Source: Pseudomonas sp. FEN
Lineage (GTDB): Bacteria > Pseudomonadota > Gammaproteobacteria > Pseudomonadales > Pseudomonadaceae
DNA length: 64,000 bases
Direction of reading: 5' to 3'
Assembly: GCF_904067045.1 (NCBI RefSeq)
Contig: NZ_CAJFDC010000012.1
Location: 438,367-502,366 of the forward strand
In this document: positions 57,120 through 64,000 of the stretch, piece after piece
Position numbering within the stretch: position 1 is the first letter of the stretch
Layout of the letters: each line of letters starts with the position of its first letter
Notes under the pieces: generated by a model
What the model was told of the DNA's origin: nothing
The model's database searches: none
Seen by the model: only the letters and a program-made list of their open reading frames with translations
Translations under genes and position numbers: made by a program

Positions 57120-59861
57120 ATGGAGGACCGCACCCCGCTGATCGCCGAGGTTTGCGCCGTGAGCCATGCCTATGGCAAGGTCCGCGCGCTCGATGATGTC
57201 GCGCTCGAACTGCCGAGCGGGCGGATGGCGGGGGTCATCGGTCCTGATGGTGCCGGCAAGTCGACGCTTCTCGGCCTGATCGCCGGAGCGCGCAAGCTGC
57301 AGGACGGATCGGTCACGGTCCTCGGCGGCAGCATGGGCAATGCGCGGCATCGTCATTCCGTCTGCACGCGCATTGCCTATATGCCGCAAGGACTCGGCAA
57401 GAACCTCTACCAGGAGATCAGCGTCCGCGAGAACCTGGCCTTCTTCGGGACTCTCTTCGGTCTGTCCGCATCGGAATGTCAAGCGCGCACGCGGCGCCTG
57501 GCTGCCGCAACCGGCCTGCTCGCCTTTCTCGATCGGCCCGCCGAAAAGCTGTCGGGCGGCATGAAGCAAAAGCTCGGCCTGTGCTGCGCGCTCATTCACG
57601 ACCCCGATCTGCTCATTCTCGACGAACCAACGACCGGGGTCGATCCGCTGTCGCGTCGACAGTTCTGGAATCTTATCGCTGATCTGCGGCGCGAGCGGCC
57701 GACGATGAGCGTCCTCGTCTCCACCGCCTACATGGATGAGGCAAGCTATTGCGATTGGCTCATCGTCATGGATCGCGCCAAAGTGCTTGCCTGCGGCACC
57801 GCGGATGAACTGCGCGCGAAAACTGGCGAACAGGACCTCGAAGCGGTCTTTGTCGCCCTGCAACCGGGACAGAAATCGGCGTCTCGGCGCTTCGTCATTC
57901 CGCCCCGCAAACCGAGCACGGAAGCGCCGGTGATTGTCGCGAAGAATTTGACCTGCCGTTTCGGCAGTTTCACCGCGGTCGATCGCGCCAGCTTCGCCAT
58001 CGAGCGCGGAGAGATCTTCGGCTTCCTCGGCTCGAACGGCAGCGGCAAGACCACGACCATGAAGATGCTGACCGGGCTGCTGGCGCCGAGCGAAGGAGAG
58101 GCCGAGGTGTGCGGAAAGCCGGTCGATGCCAACGACCTGTCGATTCGCCAGCGCGTCGGCTTCATGTCGCAATCGTTCTCGCTCTACGGCGAACTCAGCG
58201 TGCGGCAAAACCTCCTTCTGCACGCCCGACTGTTTCATCTGGCCGCGGATCACGCCAAGGAGCGTATCGCCCAGCTCCTGGTCGATGTCGGTCTTGTCGA
58301 GTATGCCGACGCGCAAGCCAGTTCACTGCCACTCGGGGTGCGGCAACGTCTTTCCCTGGCGGTGGCGATCGTGCACGATCCTGAACTGCTGATCCTCGAC
58401 GAGCCAACGTCAGGGGTCGATCCACAGGCCCGCGACGAATTCTGGCGTCTGCTCGGCGATCTCTCGCGAACCCGCAATGTCACGATCTTCGTCTCCACGC
58501 ATTTCATGAGCGAGGCACTGCGCTGCGATCGCATCTCCTTGATGCATGCGGGGCGCGTCCTCGTCTGCGACACACCGCAGAACGTCATCGCCGCCAAAGG
58601 TGGCGCGGATCTCGAGGAGGCGTTCATCGCCTATATCGAGGACGCCGAGGCATCTTCGTCCACGCCCGACACGGCGACGGCCGAGGGCGAGCCCCTGCGA
58701 AAAGTCGAGGCGGCGGCGCCCCGCCGCTCGACCTTCATGCCACTGCGACGCCTCCTCGCCTATGCCAAGTGCGAGACGCTGTCGCTTATGCGCGATCCGG
58801 TGCGGCTCGTCTTCGCCTTCCTCGGCTCTTTCATCATGCTGTTGATCTTCGGCTTCGGTGTCTCCAGCGACGTGACCAATCTCACCTACGCGGCGTTTGA
58901 CCACGATGACACACCAGAGAGCCGGGCCTATCTGGCCAACTACTCGAGTTCTCAATCCTTCACCGAAAAAGCGCCGATCCACAGCGTCGATGAAATGCAG
59001 CAGCGCCTCAAATCAAACGACATCACGCTTGCCATCGAGATTCCGCCGAACTTCGGCCGCTTGCTCAAGCGCGGCTCGGACTGGCAGATAGCGGCCTGGA
59101 TCGATGGCGCCAACACCTCGCGCGCCGCGACCATCGAGGGCTATGTCCAGCAGGCGCACAATCTCTTCTCCGAACAGCGAAACCGGGAGTCCAGCACCCC
59201 GCTGAGCTCGTCCCCGACAACCCGCATCGCGATCCGCTACCGCTACAACCCGACGGCCGAGAGCATCTATTCGATCGGGCCGGCGGTGCCGGGCATGTTG
59301 CTCATGATGTTTCTCGCCATTCTGATGGCCGTCAGCGTTGCCCGTGAAAAAGAGATCGGTACGATCACGAACTTCTACGCCACGCCCACCACCCGGTTGG
59401 AGTTCCTGATCGGCAAGCAACTGCCCTACATCGGCGTCGGCATGATCAACTTCTTCATCATGACCGCGACGGTGCTGTTGCTCTTCAAGGTCCCGCTCAA
59501 GGGCGACGGTCTCACCCTGGCCCTCGGTGCATTTCTCTATGTGGCGGCGGCCACCGGCTACGGGCTGTTCATCTCGACCTTCACCTCGAGCCAGGTCGCG
59601 GCGGTGTTCGCCGGAGCGGTACTGTCATTGCTGCCGACCATGCAGTTCTCCGGCATGATGCAGCCGGTCTCGACGCTGGAGGGTGGCGCGCGCCTCATGG
59701 GGTCGCTCTGGCCGACGAGCTATTACATGCATATGAGCGTCGGCGCGTTCACCAAGGGGCTTGGCTTGCGCGACATGGCTACCGACCTGTTGACGCTGGC
59801 CCTGTTCTGTCCGGCCTTCCTGTTGCTGTCCGCGCTCTTCTTGCGCAAACAGGAGAAATAA
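57120..59861 (+). CDS. rbbA: RbbA-like fused double ATPase/ABC-2 permease
   Basis: A 913-residue protein with two ABC ATPase domains and a C-terminal ABC-2 permease. NBD1 has Walker A GPDGAGKST (41-49), signature LSGGMKQK and LLILDEPTTGVDP. NBD2 has GSNGSGKTT, a modified signature (SLPLGVRQRLSLA) and LLILDEPTSGVDP. The permease part has PVRLVFAFLGSFIMLLIFGFG and several later membrane segments. E. coli RbbA (YhiH) has this layout and was named for ribosome association; in this context export of a hydrophobic substrate is likely. I chose the ATG at 57120 (AGGGGA upstream) over a TTG at 57114. Confidence 0.92.
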   Translation: MEDRTPLIAEVCAVSHAYGKVRALDDVALELPSGRMAGVIGPDGAGKSTLLGLIAGARKLQDGSVTVLGGSMGNARHRHSVCTRIAYMPQGLGKNLYQEISVRENLAFFGTLFGLSASECQARTRRLAAATGLLAFLDRPAEKLSGGMKQKLGLCCALIHDPDLLILDEPTTGVDPLSRRQFWNLIADLRRERPTMSVLVSTAYMDEASYCDWLIVMDRAKVLACGTADELRAKTGEQDLEAVFVALQPGQKSASRRFVIPPRKPSTEAPVIVAKNLTCRFGSFTAVDRASFAIERGEIFGFLGSNGSGKTTTMKMLTGLLAPSEGEAEVCGKPVDANDLSIRQRVGFMSQSFSLYGELSVRQNLLLHARLFHLAADHAKERIAQLLVDVGLVEYADAQASSLPLGVRQRLSLAVAIVHDPELLILDEPTSGVDPQARDEFWRLLGDLSRTRNVTIFVSTHFMSEALRCDRISLMHAGRVLVCDTPQNVIAAKGGADLEEAFIAYIEDAEASSSTPDTATAEGEPLRKVEAAAPRRSTFMPLRRLLAYAKCETLSLMRDPVRLVFAFLGSFIMLLIFGFGVSSDVTNLTYAAFDHDDTPESRAYLANYSSSQSFTEKAPIHSVDEMQQRLKSNDITLAIEIPPNFGRLLKRGSDWQIAAWIDGANTSRAATIEGYVQQAHNLFSEQRNRESSTPLSSSPTTRIAIRYRYNPTAESIYSIGPAVPGMLLMMFLAILMAVSVAREKEIGTITNFYATPTTRLEFLIGKQLPYIGVGMINFFIMTATVLLLFKVPLKGDGLTLALGAFLYVAAATGYGLFISTFTSSQVAAVFAGAVLSLLPTMQFSGMMQPVSTLEGGARLMGSLWPTSYYMHMSVGAFTKGLGLRDMATDLLTLALFCPAFLLLSALFLRKQEK

Positions 59862-59862
59862 G

Positions 59863-60987
59863 GTGCGCAGTCTCGCCAACATATTCTGGCTCGGTACCAA
59901 GGAGCTGCGCACCCTGTCGAAGGACATGATGATGATCCTCTTCATGATCTGGTCCTTCGGCGTCAGCATCTATACGCAGTCGACCGGAGCCGGCGAAACC
60001 ATCAACAACGCCTCCGTGGCGATTATCGACGAAGACAATTCCAGCCTCTCGCGATCGATTGCCGGACTGTTCTATCCACCCTACTTCCAGACGGTCAAAA
60101 CGATCAGCGCCGCCGATATCGATCGCTCCATGGACCAGGGGCTCTACACCTTTGTCGTCGTCATTCCCCCACGGTTTGAAGCGGATGTGCGCAAGGGACG
60201 CGATATCGAAGTCCAGGTCAACGTGGACGCTACCGCGGTCCAACAAGCCTCCCTGGGCGCGGGCTATATCCAGAACATCGTGACCGACGAGGTCAAGCGC
60301 TACCGACAGGACACGGTGCAAACCAGCGGCCTGACCTCCGATCTCGTCATCCGCCGCGCCTTCAATCCGAACGGCACGCAATCCTGGTTCCGCGCGATCG
60401 TCGGCCTTGCCGATCAGCTGTCGATGTTGATCATTATCCTGACCGGCGCGGCGCTCTTGCGCGAGCGGGAACACGGCACGATCGAGCACCTGCTGGTGAT
60501 GCCGCTGACGGCCTTCGAGATTGCGCTCGCCAAGGTGTGGTCGAATGGCTTGGTGATCATCGTCAGCTTCATCTGCTCGCTGTTATTCGTGGTCGAGGGT
60601 CTGCTCGACGTTCCCATTGCCGGCTCGCGCGGTCTCCTGTTGCTTGGGACCGTCATCTACGTCTTCGCCACGGCGGCTATCGGCATCTTCCTCGGCACAC
60701 TCGCGCGCACCATGGCGCAATTCGCCCTGCTGATGATGATGGTGGTGATGCCGATGATGATGTTGTCGGGCGGTATGTCGCCGATCGAGAGCCAGCCGCA
60801 ATGGGTCCAGTACGTGACCTGGCTTTTCCCGTCACGGCACTATGTGAGCTTCATGCAGGCGATTGTTTATCGAGGGGCGGGGCTCGATATCGTCTGGAAA
60901 GAGTTCATCACGGTACTGGTGATGGGGGTGACGTTTCTCGCGGTGAGTTTGGTGCTGTTCCGTCGGTCTGTTGCGAGCTTGCGTTAG
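59863..60987 (+). CDS. ABC-2 permease, YhhJ-like
   Basis: A 374-residue ABC-2-type membrane protein. It has an N-terminal membrane segment (MMMILFMIWSFGVSIYT), a large periplasmic loop (about 40-180), then five segments with the family motif LREREHGTIEHLLVMPLTAFEI. It pairs with the permease half of the RbbA-like protein to form a heterodimeric exporter. The GTG start at 59863 lies directly behind the RbbA stop. Third and last gene of the operon; its stop overlaps that of a truncated gene on the other strand. Confidence 0.9.
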   Translation: MRSLANIFWLGTKELRTLSKDMMMILFMIWSFGVSIYTQSTGAGETINNASVAIIDEDNSSLSRSIAGLFYPPYFQTVKTISAADIDRSMDQGLYTFVVVIPPRFEADVRKGRDIEVQVNVDATAVQQASLGAGYIQNIVTDEVKRYRQDTVQTSGLTSDLVIRRAFNPNGTQSWFRAIVGLADQLSMLIIILTGAALLREREHGTIEHLLVMPLTAFEIALAKVWSNGLVIIVSFICSLLFVVEGLLDVPIAGSRGLLLLGTVIYVFATAAIGIFLGTLARTMAQFALLMMMVVMPMMMLSGGMSPIESQPQWVQYVTWLFPSRHYVSFMQAIVYRGAGLDIVWKEFITVLVMGVTFLAVSLVLFRRSVASLR

Positions 60988-61175
60988 CTATGGACCGTCG
61001 TGCCTGAGAGACGCTTCATAGTTAGAGCGCCCGGGCATTCGACGAGCGCCCAGTTCTCGCCCGGAATGATCCACTTGATGTCTTCGGCGACCAGCGCCAG
61101 CAGCCCCGCCTTGGCGCCGTGGGCGATGGCGGCGAAGAAGTCCTTCACGGTCTGGATGTTCTTCTCGATACTCAT
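60984..61175 (-). pseudogene. Truncated SnoaL-like (NTF2-fold) protein
   Basis: The first 44 residues (MSIEKNIQTVKDFFAAIAHG, GLLALVAEDIKWIIPGENW) match the start of SnoaL-like/ketosteroid-isomerase-fold proteins, which are usually about 130 residues. Resemblance stops near 61044 and the frame ends 20 residues later. GGAGG supports the start at 61175. The lost part coincides with the right edge of the exporter operon, so an insertion or deletion probably cut the gene. Confidence 0.75.
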
Positions 61176-61205
61176 GGGAGTTCCTCCATTTCGCACGGAT
61201 CGGAT

Positions 61206-61261
61206 CACCACGCCCACCGGGCGCTCCGAACGATCGAACGGAGCGCCCGGTGGGCGTGGTG
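61206..61261. terminator. Perfect 23-bp stem-loop
   Basis: Bases 61206-61228 (core CCACGCCCACCGGGCGCTCC) pair perfectly with 61239-61261, leaving the loop AACGATCGAA. It begins 2 bases past the SDR stop on the minus strand. No T-run follows on either side. It is a strong barrier or mRNA-end structure, or an element remnant. Confidence 0.8.
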
Positions 61262-61263
61262 CA

Positions 61264-61998
61264 TCAGAGTTGTGCCAGGCCGCCGTCTACGGCGACTTCG
61301 CTGGCGGTCATGAAACTGCTGTCCGACGACGCGAGAAAGGCGGCCACGGCCCCGATCTCAGCGGGATCGGCCATGCGCTGGAGCGGAGTCATGGCACCGT
61401 AGGCCTTCTGACCCTCCTCGCCCAGCGCCTCCTTTGCGAGTTCAGTCGCCGTCGCGCCGGGCGACAGCACGTTGACCCGGATGCCGGTGCCCTTCAGGTC
61501 CTCAGCCCAGGTCCGCGCGAGGTTGCGCACTGCCGCCTTGCTCGCGCTGTAGGCAGTGAATCCCGGAGCGCCGGTGGTGCCGGCGCTCGATCCGGTCAGG
61601 ATGATCGAGGCGCCCTGGCCCATCAGCGGCAGCGCCTTCTGGACCGTGAAGATCGTCCCCTTCACATTGGTGTCGAAGGTTTCGTCAATGTGTTCGGCGG
61701 TGATCTTGCCGAGCGCAAGCGGACCGCCCGTCCCGGCATTGGCGAAAACGATGTCGAGGGTTCCGCGCTCGGCCTTCACCGCCGCGTAGAGGCGATCAAG
61801 ATCGGCCTCATCCGAGACCGAGCCCTTCACCGCGCGGGCATTGGGTCCGAGTTCGGCCACAGCGGCATCGAGTGCCTCCTGCCGACGGCCGAAGATGAAG
61901 ACGAAGGCGCCCTCCTCGATGAAGCGCTGTGCCGCCGCGCGGCCGATGCCGGTAGCGCCGCCGGTGATCACGGCGGTCTTTCCATTCAGTCTGGTCAT
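61264..61998 (-). CDS. SDR-family oxidoreductase
   Basis: A 244-residue classical short-chain dehydrogenase: cofactor motif GGATGIG, NAG motif (FANAGTGGP), catalytic serine in LTGSSAGT, YSASK with Tyr and Lys, and the C-terminal VDGGLAQL. The GRR after the second strand suggests NADP(H). I chose the ATG at 61998 with AGGAAGG nine bases upstream; an ATG at 62007 sits too close to that site. It is divergent from an HxlR-type regulator, a common arrangement for redox-stress SDRs. Substrate unknown. Confidence 0.92.
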   Translation of the reverse strand: MTRLNGKTAVITGGATGIGRAAAQRFIEEGAFVFIFGRRQEALDAAVAELGPNARAVKGSVSDEADLDRLYAAVKAERGTLDIVFANAGTGGPLALGKITAEHIDETFDTNVKGTIFTVQKALPLMGQGASIILTGSSAGTTGAPGFTAYSASKAAVRNLARTWAEDLKGTGIRVNVLSPGATATELAKEALGEEGQKAYGAMTPLQRMADPAEIGAVAAFLASSDSSFMTASEVAVDGGLAQL

Positions 61999-62081
61999 GA
62001 AGTGCATCCTTCCTAAGCGTTGTACGCAAGCAGGGAACTGCTTGCTTGAGGACTAGGATGCGACCCTGATAACCTAAGGAC

Positions 62082-62105
62082 AAGTATGCACCTTTTGGTA
62101 AGTAT
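62082..62105 (+). promoter_or_regulatory. Possible HxlR operator
   Basis: AAGTAT occurs at 62082-62087 and 62100-62105, separated by 12 bases, in the SDR/HxlR divergent region and overlapping the first possible start codon of the regulator. Spacing and position suit an HxlR-type autoregulatory site; the call is weak. Confidence 0.35.
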
Positions 62106-62472
62106 AAAAATGACGAGCTCTTCTGAAGTCTGCGGTACCGGTTGCGGGCTGAACGCCACGCTGCGCATCATCTCGGGCAAGTGGAAACCGCTGGTCCTGT
62201 TTTTCCTGCGCGACGGTCCGAAGCGCTACGGCGAGCTCAAGCGTTTGATCCCGGGCGTCAGCGACAAGGTGCTGATCCAGCAATTGAAGGATCTGGAAGC
62301 CGATCGCGTGCTGGTGCGGACCGACTACAAGGAGGTGCCGCCGCGCGTGGACTACGCGCTGACCCCACTCGGTCGCAGCTTGGCTGACGCGATCATGCCG
62401 CTGTGCACCTGGGGGACCGAGAACGCGGCGGAAATGGCAAGCATCTTCGCCAAACGCGATGCTTTGCCCTAG
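62086..62472 (+). CDS. HxlR-family transcriptional regulator
   Basis: A 128-residue winged-helix regulator with the family pattern CGTGCGLNATLRIISGKWK, LRDGPKRYGELKRLIPGVSDKVLIQQL and PPRVDYALTPLGRSL. A cysteine near the N-terminus (EVCGTGC) matches members that sense electrophiles or oxidants by thiol chemistry. The ATG at 62086 follows AAGGA. An ATG at 62110 gives the N-terminus more common in the family and would free the AAGTAT repeats upstream. It probably controls the divergent SDR. Confidence 0.9.
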   Translation: MHLLVSIKMTSSSEVCGTGCGLNATLRIISGKWKPLVLFFLRDGPKRYGELKRLIPGVSDKVLIQQLKDLEADRVLVRTDYKEVPPRVDYALTPLGRSLADAIMPLCTWGTENAAEMASIFAKRDALP

Positions 62473-62546
62473 CGGGATGCTGAAGAACCGCTGAGTCGGA
62501 TGGTGATGCACAAAGCTGCCAGGATTTGCCAGACCCAAAAAGCCGA

Positions 62547-62568
62547 AAGCCCGCAATTACGCGGGCTT
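62547..62568. terminator. Hairpin next to the guaA-end-like site
   Basis: AAGCCCGC and GCGGGCTT form a perfect 8-bp stem with loop AATTAC. On the minus strand it lies about 47 bases past the guaA-type stop codon, where a guaA terminator would be; it may also end HxlR transcription from the other side. Confidence 0.55.
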
Positions 62569-62614
62569 CAGGGTGTTTCTTGCTAGTTGGTGTCGGTCAG
62601 TGCCGGATGACCAA

Positions 62615-62626
62615 TCATTCCCACTC
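62615..62626 (-). other. guaA 3-prime-end-like attachment site
   Basis: Read on the minus strand, GAGTGGGAATGA encodes the last residues E-W-E and stop of GMP synthase (guaA), here preceded by codons for P-L-M-I. The guaA 3-prime end is a known integration site for genomic islands. No guaA body precedes it in the window, so the site looks like an island-chromosome junction. A 3-prime guaA duplicate further right would confirm this. Confidence 0.55.
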
Positions 62627-62747
62627 TATCATCAATGGACGGCTGAAGCCCCTGTAAATAGGATTATCTAGAGGTGTAGTAATGGAAAGACCATGAGAGA
62701 TGCCATGACACAGCCGCAACCCGCTCAAAAAATAGGGTTTGCCTCTT

Positions 62748-62897
62748 TCATGGCAAAGGCAGCGATAGCTGCCGCTCTAGAATGGCCAACTCTTCCGCAT
62801 CACCATCACAAACAATCTCGGCCAGCAGCTCTGCCGCATACGCCGGATCAGCCCGGAAAAGCTCTGCCATTGCCTCATCGTGACTACGGTCTTTCAT
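62748..62897 (-). CDS. Short antitoxin-like protein (HigA-type N-terminus, truncated)
   Basis: A 49-residue ORF, shorter than usual gene-calling cut-offs. It begins MKDRSHDEAMAELFRADPAY and continues with AAELLAEIV and GDAEELAILERQL, the N-terminal pattern of XRE-type addiction-module antitoxins that are normally about 100 residues and carry a helix-turn-helix afterwards. The HTH is missing and the frame ends at LSLPLP. AGGGGCG lies before the ATG at 62897. It is either a decayed antitoxin or a small stand-alone protein in the putative island. Confidence 0.55.
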   Translation of the reverse strand: MKDRSHDEAMAELFRADPAYAAELLAEIVCDGDAEELAILERQLSLPLP

Positions 62898-63080
62898 CAG
62901 TCGCCCCTAAATCGTAGATACCCTCAAGCCCCAAGAATAGCCTGCTCAGGCCACTTCAAAACCGTCCAACGTTGGCCGGTATTGCATGTCCGACTGACAG
63001 AATCGGTCAAAAGCGGTCTGTAAGCGTCCACGAATACGAAACAATGGGCGGTCTAATGATCGCACCAGTATCCATGTGTA

Positions 63081-63164
63081 GCGCTGGCTAGTACAGGTTT
63101 AGCCAGCGCAATTGACTAGCACTAAGTGCTACATAAGGCTGAGACCGGCGACATCCTTATGTAG
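63081..63164. other. Two hairpins downstream of the restriction-modification gene
   Basis: GCGCTGGCTA (63081-63090) pairs with TAGCCAGCGC (63100-63109), and CTACATAAGG (63129-63138) pairs with CCTTATGTAG (63155-63164), both perfect 10-bp stems. They lie 90-170 bases past the end of the minus-strand gene at 63254, in a gap of about 356 bases with no gene I can support. Confidence 0.55.
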
Positions 63165-63253
63165 TCAGGTCGCAGAAATGACATATGCCGAATTTATCTT
63201 CTCCATCACCTTCTGCGCCTTGGTTAAAGCGCAAATAATACGCTGATAGTGGC

Positions 63254-64000
63254 TTAGGTCCTCGTACTGAGCACCTGCCCAACTCGATCCTTCAGCCATT
63301 TTTGAGCGGGACTGTAACCTCCAACATTATAATTCCAAATGGTTTCAGGGATGCCCGAAAAATACTGGCTTTCATTAATCCATACACGCCCAAGCTTTAA
63401 TTTTTTGTCCGTTATCTCAAAATCTTTAACACCTATTTTTCTCGTAATCAAACCGCTTCCAGCTTGCGAAAAACAAACTGTCGGATCCCAATCACCAGTA
63501 TCCGACATAAGATGGATAGTCCGCAATTTCTTACCAAGCTGAACGAAACTGAAAAAATCTTTTTTGCTTTCAGGGTAAGGAACTCTAGGAAAGTCAACCT
63601 TTAAAAATGGCCGATACTGCTTAAGATAAGGTTCGCAATGAAGATATGCATATATATAATCCACCACGTCGACAGGCGAAAATGAACCTTTGGAATCAGT
63701 CGGCTCTGGACTAAAATCTAATTTTGTCGCAGATGCGAGCTCACTAACTATATCTTCATTAAAATTTGGAGTGCGGGCTATATTTCCATCTGAGTCGCTG
63801 TCGAGATATAGATAAATTGGAAAAACATAGCAATTATCCAAAGAGGATATAAGGCTTTTGCTAACTAGATTTTCCGCAACCCAGTAAGTGTCGCTATTAT
63901 CCCGATTCATACGACAAGATATGAATGCAAGATTGTCTTCCATCTCTAGATGCCTCATGATTTTCTTCTGAGGGCTTGCGTAAAATCCTCGTGAATTCCC
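63254..64000 (-). CDS. Type ISP/IIG restriction-modification enzyme, C-terminal part
   Basis: The minus-strand frame stays open to the window edge, so only the last 248 residues are visible. They match the target-recognition end of type ISP/IIG fused methyltransferase-nucleases: FISCRMNRD, CYVFPIYLYL, FSPVDVVDYIYAYLHCEPYL, LKVDFPRVPYPESKKDFF, LGKKLRTIHLM, KLGRVWINESQYFSGIPETI, WNYNVGGYSPAQKWLKDRVG. Such single-chain enzymes methylate and cut phage DNA. The gene is far more AT-rich than the chromosome, which indicates transfer. The catalytic methylase and nuclease domains would lie to the right of the window. Confidence 0.8.
   Translation of the reverse strand, partial: GNSRGFYASPQKKIMRHLEMEDNLAFISCRMNRDNSDTYWVAENLVSKSLISSLDNCYVFPIYLYLDSDSDGNIARTPNFNEDIVSELASATKLDFSPEPTDSKGSFSPVDVVDYIYAYLHCEPYLKQYRPFLKVDFPRVPYPESKKDFFSFVQLGKKLRTIHLMSDTGDWDPTVCFSQAGSGLITRKIGVKDFEITDKKLKLGRVWINESQYFSGIPETIWNYNVGGYSPAQKWLKDRVGQVLSTRT

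Noticed and set aside
62693..62917. A 74-codon + strand frame with a His-rich stretch
   Set aside because: It lies opposite the antitoxin-like minus-strand ORF at 62748-62897, lacks a convincing ribosome-binding site and has no recognisable family pattern.

Overview
The window reads as a high-GC gammaproteobacterial chromosome segment, almost certainly from the Pseudomonas fluorescens group. Pointers to this are Pseudomonas-type REP elements between genes, a MetR regulator, a second Lon protease followed by a chagasin-type inhibitor, cmoA-cmoB, a multicopper oxidase next to tadA, and a halovibrin-like/DUF2599 pair. All identifications come from reading motifs and family resemblance; no database search was run.

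Layout. 1-2.6 kb: the end of a sensor histidine kinase and its NtrC-type sigma-54 activator. 2.7-5.5 kb: secreted alpha/beta hydrolase, metR, Nudix hydrolase. 5.5-15.4 kb: a signalling block with an HD-GYP-type response regulator (degenerate active site) facing a five-gene, translationally coupled operon: REC-PAS-GGDEF-EAL, REC-GGDEF-EAL, di-haem cytochrome c peroxidase, a DAHL-type histidine kinase, and a REC-histidine kinase. 15.6-17.2 kb: FMN-binding glutamate-synthase-like enzyme. 17.4-23.4 kb: a compact, partly AT-rich operon (HAD-UbiA fusion, DprE1-like, DprE2-like, flippase-like membrane protein, GT-C glycosyltransferase) that looks like a complete pathway for a lipid-linked D-arabinofuranose donor of the mycobacterial type.

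23.7-31.3 kb: opgC, a large GT51/transpeptidase protein, an NlpC/P60 peptidase, a yqjI-yqjH-like metal-responsive pair with a perfect palindromic operator, and small core genes. 30.4-36.0 kb: three paralogous Pr6Pr-type membrane proteins; an AT-richer cassette of two secreted proteins (halovibrin-like with two Ig-like repeats, and DUF2599) lies between copies one and two. 36-46 kb: mostly core functions (Cache-GGDEF-EAL protein, Lon/AsrA, cysteine peptidase inhibitor, YhhN, CmoA, CmoB, TadA, multicopper oxidase). 46.4-54.9 kb: a trehalose PTS regulon (TreR with twin operators, EIIBC, trehalose-6-phosphate hydrolase, LamB-like porin, EIIA-HPr-EI fusion, and an EIIB-like protein lacking its cysteine).

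54.9-64 kb is accessory: a small toxin-antitoxin-like pair, an HlyD/RbbA/YhhJ exporter operon whose right edge abuts a truncated SnoaL-like gene, an SDR/HxlR divergent pair, a sequence matching the 3-prime end of guaA (a common island attachment site), an antitoxin-like remnant, and the C-terminal part of a type ISP/IIG restriction-modification enzyme running off the right edge. The best candidates for something under-described are the arabinose-donor operon, the peroxidase embedded in a c-di-GMP/phosphorelay operon, the toxin-antitoxin-like pair, and the putative guaA-site defence island.
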